Assembly: GCF_007858365.1 (NCBI RefSeq)
Contig: NZ_VFIO01000002.1
Location: 434,001 to 498,000 of the forward strand
Reading direction: 5' to 3'
DNA from: Pseudomonas saxonica
Lineage (GTDB): Bacteria; Pseudomonadota; Gammaproteobacteria; Pseudomonadales; Pseudomonadaceae
Length of the DNA stretch: 64,000 nt
Below, piece after piece: positions 26,887 to 35,211 of the stretch (position 1 is its first letter; every line of letters starts with the position of its first letter). Both the position numbers and the translations under genes were made by a program. The notes under the pieces were generated by a model that worked only from the letters and a program-made list of their open reading frames with translations, had not been told where the DNA came from and searched no databases.

Positions 26887-27363
26887 TCAGCGTTGAGTTT
26901 TCAGGCCAATTTGTTCAGCCGCTTTGTTTGCGCACGCTTCGTCTTGCTCTGCGCCTCCCGCTCCCGCTATCCCAAGGGCGCCCACCAGTTCACTGTCGGC
27001 AAACAACGGCACACCGCCGCCCAACAACAGCAACTCGGCAATGGAGTTGAGGTTGGCCGCTTCAGGGTTGGTGCGGGCACGCTCGGCAAACAGCCGGGTC
27101 GGGGTTTTGGTCGACAGTGCGGTGTAGGCCTTGCGCTGGCTGGCCAGCAAGTTGTGCGGGCCAACACTTTCCGGGCGCATGGCTGCCAGCACATTGGCGC
27201 CGCGGTCCAGCACGGTCAGCGCACCGGTACACTGGGTGAGCGCGGCGTCTGCCAGTTGGCGGGCGGTGGCCAGATCCAGGTCGGCATGGCGCACCAGATT
27301 AGGCGCGGCAATCGCACTGCCCGTTACACCCAGGGCAGTCCATATCAATAGGGTTTTCAACAT
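26887..27363 (-). CDS. exported GlcG/HbpS family heme-binding-like protein (DUF336)
   Basis: 158 residues. ATG 27363 follows AGGAG and starts a signal peptide (MLKTLLIWTALGVTGSAIA); a GTG three codons earlier is less likely. The GlcG/HbpS fold is indicated by ADAALTQC, LTVLDRGANVLAAMRPE, KAYTALSTKTPT and the glycine-rich GGGVPLFADSELVGALGIAGAGG. Family members bind heme or act with oxidative-stress sensing, but this is by analogy. It is the first gene of an operon with hiuH and shares a 138-base promoter region with the divergent response regulator. Confidence 0.87.
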   Translation of the reverse strand: MLKTLLIWTALGVTGSAIAAPNLVRHADLDLATARQLADAALTQCTGALTVLDRGANVLAAMRPESVGPHNLLASQRKAYTALSTKTPTRLFAERARTNPEAANLNSIAELLLLGGGVPLFADSELVGALGIAGAGGAEQDEACANKAAEQIGLKTQR

Positions 27364-27431
27364 GATGGGCACACTCCTGTTCGAATGCGCCCACCTTAAC
27401 CAGTGACCTCCGTCAGAACCCCGTCAGTTGC

Positions 27432-27447
27432 ATTACAAGTTTGTAAT
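27432..27447. promoter_or_regulatory. CusR/CopR/HprR-type operator palindrome
   Basis: ATTACAA-GT-TTGTAAT is a perfect 7-bp inverted repeat between the divergent HbpS-like/hiuH operon and the two-component system. Heavy-metal-type OmpR regulators of the CusR/CopR/HprR group bind palindromes of this general form, so autoregulation plus control of hiuH is likely. Confidence 0.65.
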
Positions 27448-27501
27448 AGGCAACCCGCGTGAACACGCCTAGCCTGTGCAGACGATTGATCGAGGTGTGC
27501 G

Positions 27502-28176
27502 ATGCGTTTGTTAGTGGTTGAAGACGAAGCCAAAACAGCAGATTTCCTGGCCAAAGGCCTGAAGGAGTCAGGTTTTGCGGTGGATGTGGCGCTGAACGGG
27601 CTCGACGGCCGTTATTTTATTGAGCAGCAGGAATACGACCTGATCATCCTGGACGTCATGCTGCCGGGTCTTAATGGCTGGCAATTGCTGCAACTGATTC
27701 GCCAGCGCGGTGCTACGCCGGTACTGTTCCTGACCGCCAAAGACGCCATTGAAGACCGCGTTCGCGGCCTTGAACTGGGTGCCGATGATTATCTGCTCAA
27801 GCCTTTCGCCTTTGCCGAATTACTGGCGCGGGTGCGCACGCTGCTGCGACGCGGCCCACTGCGCGAAGCCGAGTCCTACAGCATTGCCGACCTTGAAATT
27901 GACGTGCTGCGACGTCGCGTCAGCCGGGGCGGACAACGTATCAGCCTGACCAACAAAGAGTTCGCGCTGTTGCAACTGCTGGCCAGCCGCCAGGGCGAAG
28001 TCTTATCGCGCACCTTGATTGCCTCTCAGGTCTGGAACCTCAACTTCGACAGCGACACCAACATGGTCGAAGTGGCTGTGCGCCGTCTGCGCTCCAAAGT
28101 CGACGACCCTTACATGCCCAAACTGATTCACACCGTGCGCGGCGTCGGCTATCAGTTGGAAGCCCCCGATGAGTAA
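27502..28176 (+). CDS. OmpR-family heavy-metal/peroxide-type response regulator
   Basis: 224 residues. Receiver domain with acidic pocket Glu8-Asp9, phosphoacceptor Asp51 in [10 protein letters not shown], Thr in LFLTAKD and Lys in LLKPFAF; then a winged-helix DNA-binding domain ([28 protein letters not shown]). It belongs to the CusR/CopR group. In E. coli the related HprR (YedW) lies next to hiuH, and the same neighbourhood here suggests an HprR-like role. It overlaps the kinase gene by 8 bases. Confidence 0.92.
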   Translation: MRLLVVEDEAKTADFLAKGLKESGFAVDVALNGLDGRYFIEQQEYDLIILDVMLPGLNGWQLLQLIRQRGATPVLFLTAKDAIEDRVRGLELGADDYLLKPFAFAELLARVRTLLRRGPLREAESYSIADLEIDVLRRRVSRGGQRISLTNKEFALLQLLASRQGEVLSRTLIASQVWNLNFDSDTNMVEVAVRRLRSKVDDPYMPKLIHTVRGVGYQLEAPDE

Positions 28177-29548
28177 ATCCATCGCCTGGCGTCTGGCGCT
28201 GGCGATTGCATTGACCTGCGCCTTGGTTCTGAGTGCGATCGGAGTGTTTCTGTATCGCTCACTGGCGTCGGAGCTGGCCTTTAGGGACGATCAGGCGTTA
28301 CTCGGCCGCCTTGAACAAGTACGGGCCCTGTTGCACGACAGCGACAGCCTGGAGGCCCTGCAAGAGCGCCCACGGCTGTACCAGAACATGCTGGGCAACG
28401 TGGACAGCGTGCTGCGGGTGGAACGTGAAGATGGCAGCCCATTGATTGCCATCAACCCGCATCAACAACCCTTGCCCAATGTGCCCGCCATTGCTCAGGT
28501 ACAGGCGCCCCAACGCAGCGACATTCATACTGTAGAGGCAATGATCGTACTGGCCGGGTTCGCTCAGGGCCCCGCCGGCGAAACCCTTAATGTGCTGGTC
28601 GGTAAACGCCTTGATGAACGTGAGCACATGCTCGCCAGCTACCGTCTGCGCTTGTATGGCGCCGTGGGAGTGGGCGCCTTGCTGGCGTTCGGGCTTGGCT
28701 TGCTGCTCTTGCGCCGCGGCCTGTTGCCCCTGCGCGAGCTGGCGCAAAGCATGCGCGGCATCGACCCGCGCAGCCTTGATCAGCGCATGCCAACCGATGC
28801 GGTGCCGACTGAACTCAAAGAGCCGGTACAGGCGCTGAACGCCATGCTGGCGCGCCTTGAAGACAGCTTTGCGCGGCTATCGCAATTTTCGGCGGATCTG
28901 GCCCATGAAATCCGCACGCCCCTGCACAACCTGTTGGGCAGCAACAGCCTGGCCTTGAATCAACCCCGCAGCCCTGCCGACTATCAGGACGTGCTGGCCT
29001 CCAATATTGAGGAATACGAGCGTCTTAACCGGATGGCCGAAAACCTGATGTTTCTCGCCCGCGCTGAACACGGCCAGCGCCCTCTGAACCTGCAAACGCT
29101 GGATCTGCATGAGGTGGGTAACGAGCTCTGTGATTACTTCGAGGCGCTGGCCGAAGATCGCCAACTGAACATTGAAAATCAGCTCAATGGCTCACTGATG
29201 GCCGACCAGCAACTGCTGCAACGGGCCCTGGGCAACTTGCTGGCCAATGCCGTGCGCCATGCCCAAGCGGGTTCAACCCTGCACTTGCAACGCCGTGATG
29301 ATGAGACGATGTGCTGGGTGGGCGTGCACAACCTCGGCCAACCGATTGCCACGCAGCATCTCGACAAACTGTTCGATCGCTTCTACCGGGTTGACCCGTC
29401 ACGCGCCCAACCGGGCGACTCGGGCGGGTTGGGGCTGGCGATAGTGCAGTCCATCATGCACCTGCATGGCGGCCAGGTTCAGGTACGCAGCGATGCTCAA
29501 GGCACACTGTTTGAGCTGGGGTTCAGCAAGCTCGAGAATTCGGTTTGA
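28169..29548 (+). CDS. heavy-metal/peroxide-type sensor histidine kinase
   Basis: 459 residues. Two membrane helices (about 8-28 and 161-182) flank a periplasmic sensor domain of the CusS/HprS kind; a HAMP region follows ([21 protein letters not shown]). The H box has His246 in [15 protein letters not shown]; the N box is [11 protein letters not shown] and the G box [13 protein letters not shown]. It is co-translated with the regulator. Its 3' end overlaps the convergent DUF72 gene by 52 bases. Confidence 0.92.
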   Translation: MSKSIAWRLALAIALTCALVLSAIGVFLYRSLASELAFRDDQALLGRLEQVRALLHDSDSLEALQERPRLYQNMLGNVDSVLRVEREDGSPLIAINPHQQPLPNVPAIAQVQAPQRSDIHTVEAMIVLAGFAQGPAGETLNVLVGKRLDEREHMLASYRLRLYGAVGVGALLAFGLGLLLLRRGLLPLRELAQSMRGIDPRSLDQRMPTDAVPTELKEPVQALNAMLARLEDSFARLSQFSADLAHEIRTPLHNLLGSNSLALNQPRSPADYQDVLASNIEEYERLNRMAENLMFLARAEHGQRPLNLQTLDLHEVGNELCDYFEALAEDRQLNIENQLNGSLMADQQLLQRALGNLLANAVRHAQAGSTLHLQRRDDETMCWVGVHNLGQPIATQHLDKLFDRFYRVDPSRAQPGDSGGLGLAIVQSIMHLHGGQVQVRSDAQGTLFELGFSKLENSV

Positions 29549-30243
29549 AAGGTCAACGCATCACTGATGGCATGCCCGCTGGCAGTGTTGTCGAAAATAA
29601 ACCAATACTCGCTGGCTGACTTCGCCCGTGCGTGACGCGCCAAGGCCTGAAGCCGCGCCTCGCCATACTCGCTGTGGTAGATGCGCGGCGAGCCATGCAA
29701 GCGCCAATATTGCAGCCCCGCCCAGCCCCCCGGCTCAAAGCCAGCGCTCAACACCGCTGGATCGGCAGCGACGCGAGCGATGTGCAGACCTTGCATGCAC
29801 GCTTCGGCGGCCGCCCACGAATCATGCCTGGGCTCCAGCGCCAATGCCCCTGTGTAGCGAGCCCGCACTGCCTGCAAAAACACCTGTGCAACGTGCGCGT
29901 CATAGACTAATGACAGCGGCAACTGCACCAGAACACACCCCAGCCGATCGCCCAGATGGCTGCACTGCGAAAAAAAATCATCCAGCAGACCTTCACAGTC
30001 TTTCAGGCGTCGCTCATGGGTGATGCTGCGGGGCAGTTTGACCGAAAAGCGAAAATCCGGCCCTACGCTGTCTGCCCATCGTTTATACGTTTGCGGCCGA
30101 TGAGGACGGTAAAACGAGCTGTTGATTTCCACTGCTGAAAATTGCCCCGCATAGCGCTGCAGATGAGTGCCCTGCCCCGCGAACCGAGGCCAATAGTCTC
30201 GCCCGATGCTCCAACCGGCACAGCCAATGAAGACGCCGCTCAA
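29497..30243 (-). CDS. DUF72 domain-containing protein
   Basis: 248 residues, a TIM-barrel-like family of unknown function. FIGCAGWSIGRDYWP at the start, FSAVEINSSFYRPHRPQTYKRW, DFRFSVKLPRSITHE and the late EYWFIFDNTASGHA are the family landmarks. No ATG fits: the gene starts with TTG at 30243 overlapping the stop of the upstream HhH gene (TTGA), implying coupled translation. It overlaps the sensor kinase gene convergently by 52 bases. Confidence 0.87.
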   Translation of the reverse strand: MSGVFIGCAGWSIGRDYWPRFAGQGTHLQRYAGQFSAVEINSSFYRPHRPQTYKRWADSVGPDFRFSVKLPRSITHERRLKDCEGLLDDFFSQCSHLGDRLGCVLVQLPLSLVYDAHVAQVFLQAVRARYTGALALEPRHDSWAAAEACMQGLHIARVAADPAVLSAGFEPGGWAGLQYWRLHGSPRIYHSEYGEARLQALARHARAKSASEYWFIFDNTASGHAISDALTFQTEFSSLLNPSSNSVP

Positions 30244-30671
30244 AACAGCACCGGTGCTGCGTCACGCATGAAAATTTCTACGGTCTTAGGCCCGACCCCG
30301 TCGAACTCAAGTAAACGGCGCTCGAAGGCCTGTCGATCATAATTGGCGCTATACAGCGAATTGAAACGCCCCCCGTACTCATTGACCAGTTTGAGGGCCA
30401 ACGCTGACAGGCGGGTGGCCGTGGACTCGTCATAGCGCACGTAATGGGCCTTGCCGAGAATCGCCACCAGTTGGCGATGGGACAGTCGAGCCAGACGGTC
30501 TGGCGAGTCGCACCCATGCTCATTCACCAGCAGGTGGTAAGCCTTGGCGGCAATAGGCGCCTGAATCCGCTTGCCCATCAAAAAGCTGGCCACAAACCAT
30601 TTGAACAAGGCGCACTCATCTTTGGCGTCCAGCGTGATGCCCAAATCATGGGCAGTGATCACTTCAGTCAT
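30240..30671 (-). CDS. small HhH-GPD-like DNA-repair-type protein
   Basis: 143 residues, all helical. A helix-hairpin-helix is visible near the C-terminus (EFDGVGPKTVEIFMRDA), with upstream segments (LFKWFVASFLMGKRIQ, SHRQLVAIL) of the endonuclease III-like fold. It is shorter than EndoIII and lacks the 4Fe-4S cysteines; the Lys of the HhH (GPKT) sits where bifunctional glycosylases have one, but an Asp equivalent is not clear. Such proteins are sometimes annotated as DNA methylase, for which I see no motif. It is co-translated with the DUF72 gene. Confidence 0.75.
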   Translation of the reverse strand: MTEVITAHDLGITLDAKDECALFKWFVASFLMGKRIQAPIAAKAYHLLVNEHGCDSPDRLARLSHRQLVAILGKAHYVRYDESTATRLSALALKLVNEYGGRFNSLYSANYDRQAFERRLLEFDGVGPKTVEIFMRDAAPVLF

Positions 30672-30777
30672 GGCGCTTGCCCCCTCAAACCCTGTACAGG
30701 TATGAAAAAGACAGCCATCAGAAGTTCGATTTTTCGGGCCTGCTGACGAAAGAGTAAAAATAGTCTGTTATCAGGGG

Positions 30778-30805
30778 TTTACAAGCTCAAACATCCGGGT
30801 ATACT
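30778..30805 (+). promoter_or_regulatory. sigma-70 promoter of tRNA-Thr
   Basis: TTTACA at 30778-30783 and TATACT at 30800-30805, spaced by 16 bases, 13 bases before the tRNA. Confidence 0.78.
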
Positions 30806-30818
30806 CGTCGCCCATAAC

Positions 30819-30894
<76 letters not shown>

Positions 30895-30937
30895 TACAAA
30901 GCTTCACAGACAGTTTTCACAGTCTTTGAAGCTCCCG

Positions 30938-30966
30938 AAAAACCCGCCTTCTGGCGGGTTTTTTCG
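30938..30966 (+). terminator. intrinsic terminator after tRNA-Thr
   Basis: AAACCCGCC-TTCT-GGCGGGTTT stem followed by TTTT, 44 bases past the tRNA. Confidence 0.9.
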
Positions 30967-31021
30967 TTTTGGCCTTTCGAAAGTAGCGGATGGCAGACAA
31001 TCCCCTCAAGGAGCGAAACAA

Positions 31022-31534
31022 GTGACACTCGAAGGAAAAGACGTTTGGTTGTCCGTCGCCAGAAAAACACTGAGCAGCTTGATAGGGGCCATCTGTGGCG
31101 CTGCATTGTCTTATCTGTTGCTGTGGATGAACAAAGATCTCCTAACGCTAGGCCTATTTGCTCTGGGCTGTTTAATATTTCTCCTGATCACCTTCTTGGT
31201 ATACATACTCAAGGGCCCCAAAAAACGTGCCCTTAGCAGCCAGTTTTGCCCCTATCTCTTGAGAGATATTTTTAAGTCTCTTTTCAATACGCTTTTGTTT
31301 GCTACGGCGGTTTTCAAGGTGACTTTGTGCATTTATGCATCCAAAAGCACTGCAAGCACTCCTTTTTATGAAGCGTTGCCCAAAGCCATTCAAGACCAAA
31401 TAAATTTTGATCAACCGAGTCACCAATTGCTTGGGACTCTTCTGATCACCTTCAGCCTCTACCTGTTGTTCAACCTCGTATTGAACTTCATTAATACAGA
31501 CAGCGAAAAGAAAGCCAAAGAACTCAACGTATGA
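31022..31534 (+). CDS. orphan membrane protein of unknown function
   Basis: 170 residues from a GTG start; GGAG lies 10 bases upstream, and the open frame further upstream runs through the tRNA terminator and is not coding. Four hydrophobic segments: LIGAICGAALSYLLLW, LLTLGLFALGCLIFLLITFLVYIL, LFNTLLFATAVFKVTLCIYA and LLGTLLITFSLYLLFNLVLNF; the C-terminus is charged (DSEKKAKEL). Base composition is visibly more A/T-rich than its neighbours, and it sits just after a tRNA with its own terminator, so recent acquisition is plausible. I do not recognise a family. Confidence 0.72.
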   Translation: MTLEGKDVWLSVARKTLSSLIGAICGAALSYLLLWMNKDLLTLGLFALGCLIFLLITFLVYILKGPKKRALSSQFCPYLLRDIFKSLFNTLLFATAVFKVTLCIYASKSTASTPFYEALPKAIQDQINFDQPSHQLLGTLLITFSLYLLFNLVLNFINTDSEKKAKELNV

Positions 31535-31565
31535 GCACTTGGGGCCAGACCTAAATCACAGCGCG

Positions 31566-31598
31566 AAAAAAAGCCCCGACACGTCGGGGCTTTTTTAT
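31566..31598. terminator. bidirectional intrinsic terminator
   Basis: AAAAAAGCCCCGAC-AC-GTCGGGGCTTTTTT between the convergent orphan membrane protein and porin genes; A and T runs on both sides. Confidence 0.92.
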
Positions 31599-31632
31599 TC
31601 AGATATCCAGCCTGTCTGTCAGGCCGGTAGCA

Positions 31633-32916
31633 TCAGAAAATGCTGATCGGGTAATCAACATACACGCGCACTTCGTTGCCGCCGACGTTGTAGGCGCTGG
31701 CGTTGTTCGATACACGCAACCACGAACCACGCAGACGCACGCTCAGGTCTTTGACCGGGCCGCTTTGCACAACGTATTTCGCCTGGTTGAAAATTTCACG
31801 CTCGGTACCACGACCACGGCCAGTGCCGTCGTCGATGTTGGTGCCGCGTACGTAAGCAATGTTGTAAGTCAGACCCGGAATGCCTACGGAGCCGAAGTCG
31901 AAGCCGTAACCCAACTGCCACGAACGCTCGTCTTTGGCGTTGAAGTCAGACCAGTAGGAGTTGGCCAGCAGGATGGTATTGCCGCCATCGCCCACGCCTT
32001 CCGCATTGCGGTAGCCGCCGTACGGGTAGCCGATTTCGCCGGTGCTGCTCTGGAACGCCAATGTCACGGTATGCGCGTCAAAGGCGTAGGTGCTCGCCAG
32101 GCTCCAGATCTTGTTGTCCTGACCATCAAGCTTCAGCACATCACGGGCATAGTCTTCGTTGAGGTGCGTGCGGTAGCCGTTGAAGTCAAACGTCAGGGAC
32201 TGTTTGTCTGGCAGCGCAAGTACGTAGGTCATGCCCAGGTATTGTTTACGCAGCTCTTCTTTCATTTCGGAGCCGTACAGCGACGCCGTGAAGTTGTCGG
32301 TGAACTTGTAGCTACCGCCGAAGACGTCGATGCGCTTCAGGTCACCACTGTCGCGGCCGTCGGCACTTTTACGCGACTCGGCGGTGAAACGACCGACATT
32401 CAACTCAAGGCCGTCGATCTCTTTGGAGGTCAACAGGGTGCCGGTGTAACTTTCAGGCATCAGACGCGAATTGTCGTACATCAATACCGGCAGGGCCGGC
32501 ATTTGATCACCGTACTTGAGCACGGTGTTGGAAACGCGCACTTTGACCGCTGCGCCCGCTTTAGCAATATCACGCGCGGCTTTACCGCTGTCGCCTTGCT
32601 TAAAGAAGTCGATGCCGCCCGCGCCGCTGTTGCCGCGGCCGCCGTCCAGACGCAGTGCGTAGATACCAAAGGCATCTACACCCACGCCCACGGTGCCTTG
32701 AGTAAAGCCCGAGGAGAACGTACCCAGGAAGCCTTGGCCCCATTCGGCTTTATCTTGTTTGTGATGCTTGTAGTCACGGCTGATGTAGGCGTTACGCGCC
32801 AGTACATCGAGGTGGCTATCTTCAACAAAACCTTTTGAATCAGCTTGATCGTTAGCCATGACTTGGGTGGCACTAAGTACGCCCAAAGCGATAAGGCCTA
32901 TTCGCTTTTTGTACAT
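31633..32916 (-). CDS. OprD family outer-membrane porin
   Basis: A 427-residue outer-membrane beta-barrel of the OprD/Occ family for uptake of small acids or amino acids. Signal peptide MYKKRIGLIALGVLSATQVMA; ATG 32916 follows AAGGAA. Family landmarks: GFVEDSHLDVLARNAYISRDY, WGQGFLGTFSSGFTQGTVGVGVDAFG, LPVLMYDNSRLMPESYTG, and a terminal Phe preceded by alternating residues (VRVYVDYPISIF). The substrate cannot be told and no catabolic neighbours help. Its leader holds a promoter followed by a terminator-like hairpin. Confidence 0.94.
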   Translation of the reverse strand: MYKKRIGLIALGVLSATQVMANDQADSKGFVEDSHLDVLARNAYISRDYKHHKQDKAEWGQGFLGTFSSGFTQGTVGVGVDAFGIYALRLDGGRGNSGAGGIDFFKQGDSGKAARDIAKAGAAVKVRVSNTVLKYGDQMPALPVLMYDNSRLMPESYTGTLLTSKEIDGLELNVGRFTAESRKSADGRDSGDLKRIDVFGGSYKFTDNFTASLYGSEMKEELRKQYLGMTYVLALPDKQSLTFDFNGYRTHLNEDYARDVLKLDGQDNKIWSLASTYAFDAHTVTLAFQSSTGEIGYPYGGYRNAEGVGDGGNTILLANSYWSDFNAKDERSWQLGYGFDFGSVGIPGLTYNIAYVRGTNIDDGTGRGRGTEREIFNQAKYVVQSGPVKDLSVRLRGSWLRVSNNASAYNVGGNEVRVYVDYPISIF

Positions 32917-32994
32917 ATTATTTTCCTTATTTCTGAATAGAGCGCGCTGTGGAATTCAAGCTGAAACATTGAGTGGTGGTTGCTTCACATAAAC

Positions 32995-33030
32995 AAAAAA
33001 GACCTGCACGAAAACGGCGTGCCGGTCTTT
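32995..33030 (-). terminator. intrinsic terminator upstream of the porin gene (minus strand)
   Basis: The RNA strand reads AAAGACCGGCACG, a seven-base loop CCGTTTT, CGTGCAGGTCTTT, and then TTTGTTT; a single G-A mismatch interrupts a 13-bp stem. It is oriented towards the porin gene. Confidence 0.8.
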
Positions 33031-33067
33031 CAGAAAGTTGGTGTATGGCTATGCGCCACAGGCGTTG
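32995..33067 (-). ncRNA. candidate short RNA or attenuated leader of the porin gene
   Basis: The proposed transcript starts about 33067, seven bases after the -10 box of the minus-strand promoter below. It folds a first hairpin GCGCCA/TGGCGC and ends in an intrinsic terminator (AAAGACCGGCACG / CGTGCAGGTCTTT, then six T). It would be about 73 nt. It is either a small RNA or the attenuated leader of the porin mRNA that starts 79 bases downstream. Confidence 0.5.
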
Positions 33068-33073
33068 GCGCGA

Positions 33074-33103
33074 ATCCTATCCGGCGTGATGGCGAGGTGT
33101 CAA
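33074..33103 (-). promoter_or_regulatory. sigma-70 promoter upstream of the terminator hairpin
   Basis: On the minus strand a perfect TTGACA (33103-33098) is followed after 18 bases by TAGGAT (33079-33074). Confidence 0.65.
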
Positions 33104-33200
33104 TTTCGTGAAAAAATTGTTAATTGGCAGGAGATTGTTTCACTTTGCTGCAAATGACAGAAAGTGTGGTTGATGAATAGGCGTGGGCATTACCTGTAGT

Positions 33201-33775
33201 CGCAAAATGGCACACGTCGGCGTGTCAGGTTTTACGACGGCTTTGCCGCCGATCGCAGCCTTCGTTCCTCGGTAGCGGCTACAACGATCCTTAACCTGTA
33301 GCCGCTGCCGAAGGCTGCGATCGAGCGCGAAGCGGTCGCAAAATGGCACACGTCGGTGCGTCAGATTTTACGACGGCTTTGCCGCCGATCGCAGCCTTCG
33401 TTTCTCGTCAGCGGCTACAGCGATCCTTAACCTGTAGCCGCTGCCGAAGGCTGCGATCGAGCGCGAAGCGGTCGCAAAATGGCACACGTCGGTGCGTCAG
33501 GTTTTACGACGGCTTTGCCGCCGATCGCAGCCTTCGCTCCTCGTCAGCGGCTACAGCGATCCTTAACCTGTAGCCGCTGCCGAAGGCTGCGATCGAGCGC
33601 GAAGCGGTCGCAAAATGGCACACGTCGGCGTGTCATGTTTTACGACGGCTTTGCCGCCGATCGCAGCCTTCGTTCCTCGGCAGCGGCTACAGCGATCCTT
33701 AACCTGTAGCCGCTGCCGAAGGCTGCGATCGAGCGCGAAGCGGTCGCGGCCTTTGTTCCTCGTCAGCGGCTACTC
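33201..33775. repeat. 136-bp tandem repeat array, four units
   Basis: CGCAAAATGGCACACGTCGG recurs at 33201, 33337, 33473 and 33609, exactly 136 bases apart, and the period continues into a partial fifth unit at 33745. Each unit contains family A REP cores in both orientations (TTTGCCGCCGATCGCAGCC and GTAGCCGCTGCCGAAGG), so each can form a long hairpin. Units differ at only a few positions. It fills most of the gap between the porin and agmatine deiminase genes. Confidence 0.93.
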
Positions 33776-33790
33776 ATGTTGTGCCGCCAA

Positions 33791-34897
33791 TTATGCTTTG
33801 TGCGGCGCGGGTTGCTGTTGAGTCAGACAATGGATGTTTCCGCCACCCAACAGCAACTCGCGACCCGGCACCATCACTACTTCGTGTTGCGGGAAGAGTT
33901 TTTGCAAAATGACTTTGGCTTGCGCGTCCATCGGGTCGTTAAAGCTGGGGGCGATAATGCCGCCGTTAACAATCAGGAAGTTCACGTAAGAACCGGCCAA
34001 TCGCTCGGATGGATTGCGATCTTGACTGCCCACCACTTTATCAACGCCATCGCACTCTTCCTGAGTCGCATGAATCGGCCCCGGGATCGGCATTTTGTGC
34101 ACCACAAACGGACGACCTTTGGCATCGGTGCTGGTCAGCAACACGTTCATCGCCGCGTGGCAGCGCACATAGTTAGGGTCGCGTTCGTCGTCCGTCCAGG
34201 CCAATAACACTTCACCCGGCGCTACGTAACAGCAGAAGTTATCCACATGCCCGTCGGTTTCGTCATTGAACAGACCGTCCGGCAACCAGATGATTTTATC
34301 CACAGCCAGATTGGAGCGCAGAACGTCCTCAATCTCCTGACGCGACAAGTGCGGGTTACGGTTACGGTTCATCAAGCACTCAGCGGTGGTGATCAGCGTC
34401 CCTTCGCCATCGACGTGAATGGAGCCGCCTTCCAGCACAAATCCCTCGGTGTAATAACGCGGGCAACGTTCAATTTCGAGCACCTTGCTGCCCACTTGCT
34501 GGTCGCAGTTCCACGGGAAGTACAAACCGCCCTCCAAGCCACCCCACGCATTGAAGTCCCAGTTCACACCACGCACTTCACCCTGGTCGTTGATGACAAA
34601 GGTTGGGCCGCTGTCACGTACCCACGCATCATCGCTGGACATCTCGACGACACGAATATTCGGCATATCCAGTTGCGCCCTGGCGTTTTCGTACTGGCCA
34701 GCCGACACGCCGACGGTCACCGGTTCGAAGCGTGCAATGGCCTTGGCAACAGCCACATGCGCGGCTTGGGCAGGCTTGCCGCCCAAACGCCAGTTGTCAG
34801 GCCGCTCTGGCCAGATCATCCAGGTTTGAGTCTGCGGCGCCCATTCTGCGGGCATGTAAAAACCGTCAGCGCGGGGTGAACTGTGCAAAGTAGTCAT
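33791..34897 (-). CDS. aguA: agmatine deiminase
   Basis: Converts agmatine to N-carbamoylputrescine, feeding arginine into putrescine. It is a cytoplasmic 368-residue enzyme of the guanidino-modifying fold. The nucleophilic Cys is residue 357 in [13 protein letters not shown], the numbering known for P. aeruginosa AguA. Other active-site segments are [26 protein letters not shown] and [13 protein letters not shown] 34897 follows AGGAG; the longer frame to 34975 is leader DNA. No aguB or aguR gene lies beside it. Confidence 0.97.
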   Translation of the reverse strand: MTTLHSSPRADGFYMPAEWAPQTQTWMIWPERPDNWRLGGKPAQAAHVAVAKAIARFEPVTVGVSAGQYENARAQLDMPNIRVVEMSSDDAWVRDSGPTFVINDQGEVRGVNWDFNAWGGLEGGLYFPWNCDQQVGSKVLEIERCPRYYTEGFVLEGGSIHVDGEGTLITTAECLMNRNRNPHLSRQEIEDVLRSNLAVDKIIWLPDGLFNDETDGHVDNFCCYVAPGEVLLAWTDDERDPNYVRCHAAMNVLLTSTDAKGRPFVVHKMPIPGPIHATQEECDGVDKVVGSQDRNPSERLAGSYVNFLIVNGGIIAPSFNDPMDAQAKVILQKLFPQHEVVMVPGRELLLGGGNIHCLTQQQPAPHKA

Positions 34898-35211
34898 CGA
34901 AATCGGGGCTCCTGAAGGCTGCCAAAGGGAAAATTCACAGGCGACATTTCTGAAATATGGACGCGAGCCTGGCATGCATCAACTATAGGCGCCTTTATAG
35001 TCGATAAATATCTGCATTAGAACGATCCAGACACTTATAAAATAAAAATAACCAGAATATTGCCGATATAAATCTATTTTGTTGCGAGTCGGTCACGCGT
35101 GGGCAGTCAAAAATGTGGGTGTTCAGACGTCTTGTACTTGCGCCGCATCCGGCCTGCCCACAAGCTATGCGCCTCACGTTTGCAGTCCATCAAGGAATAA
35201 GGAATATCCAC
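34898..35211. other. A/T-rich divergent intergenic region
   Basis: 314 bases between aguA and rmlB. It holds an inverted repeat ACTATA-GGCGCCTT-TATAGT (34982-35001) and a strongly A/T-rich stretch (35005-35085, including TTATAAAATAAAAATAA) suited to promoter or nucleoid-protein binding. No JUMPstart element and no gene was seen. Confidence 0.5.

Noticed and set aside
30240..30671. DNA methylase function for the HhH protein
   Set aside because: No SAM-binding motif is visible; only the HhH and endonuclease III-like helices are supported.
33201..33775. CRISPR array
   Set aside because: The period is 136 bases and the whole unit is conserved, with no short repeats alternating with unique spacers; no cas genes are near.
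33343..33821. Repeated 68-76-codon frames in the tandem array
   Set aside because: They are the same repeat translated several times; no ribosome site and the sequence is palindromic DNA.
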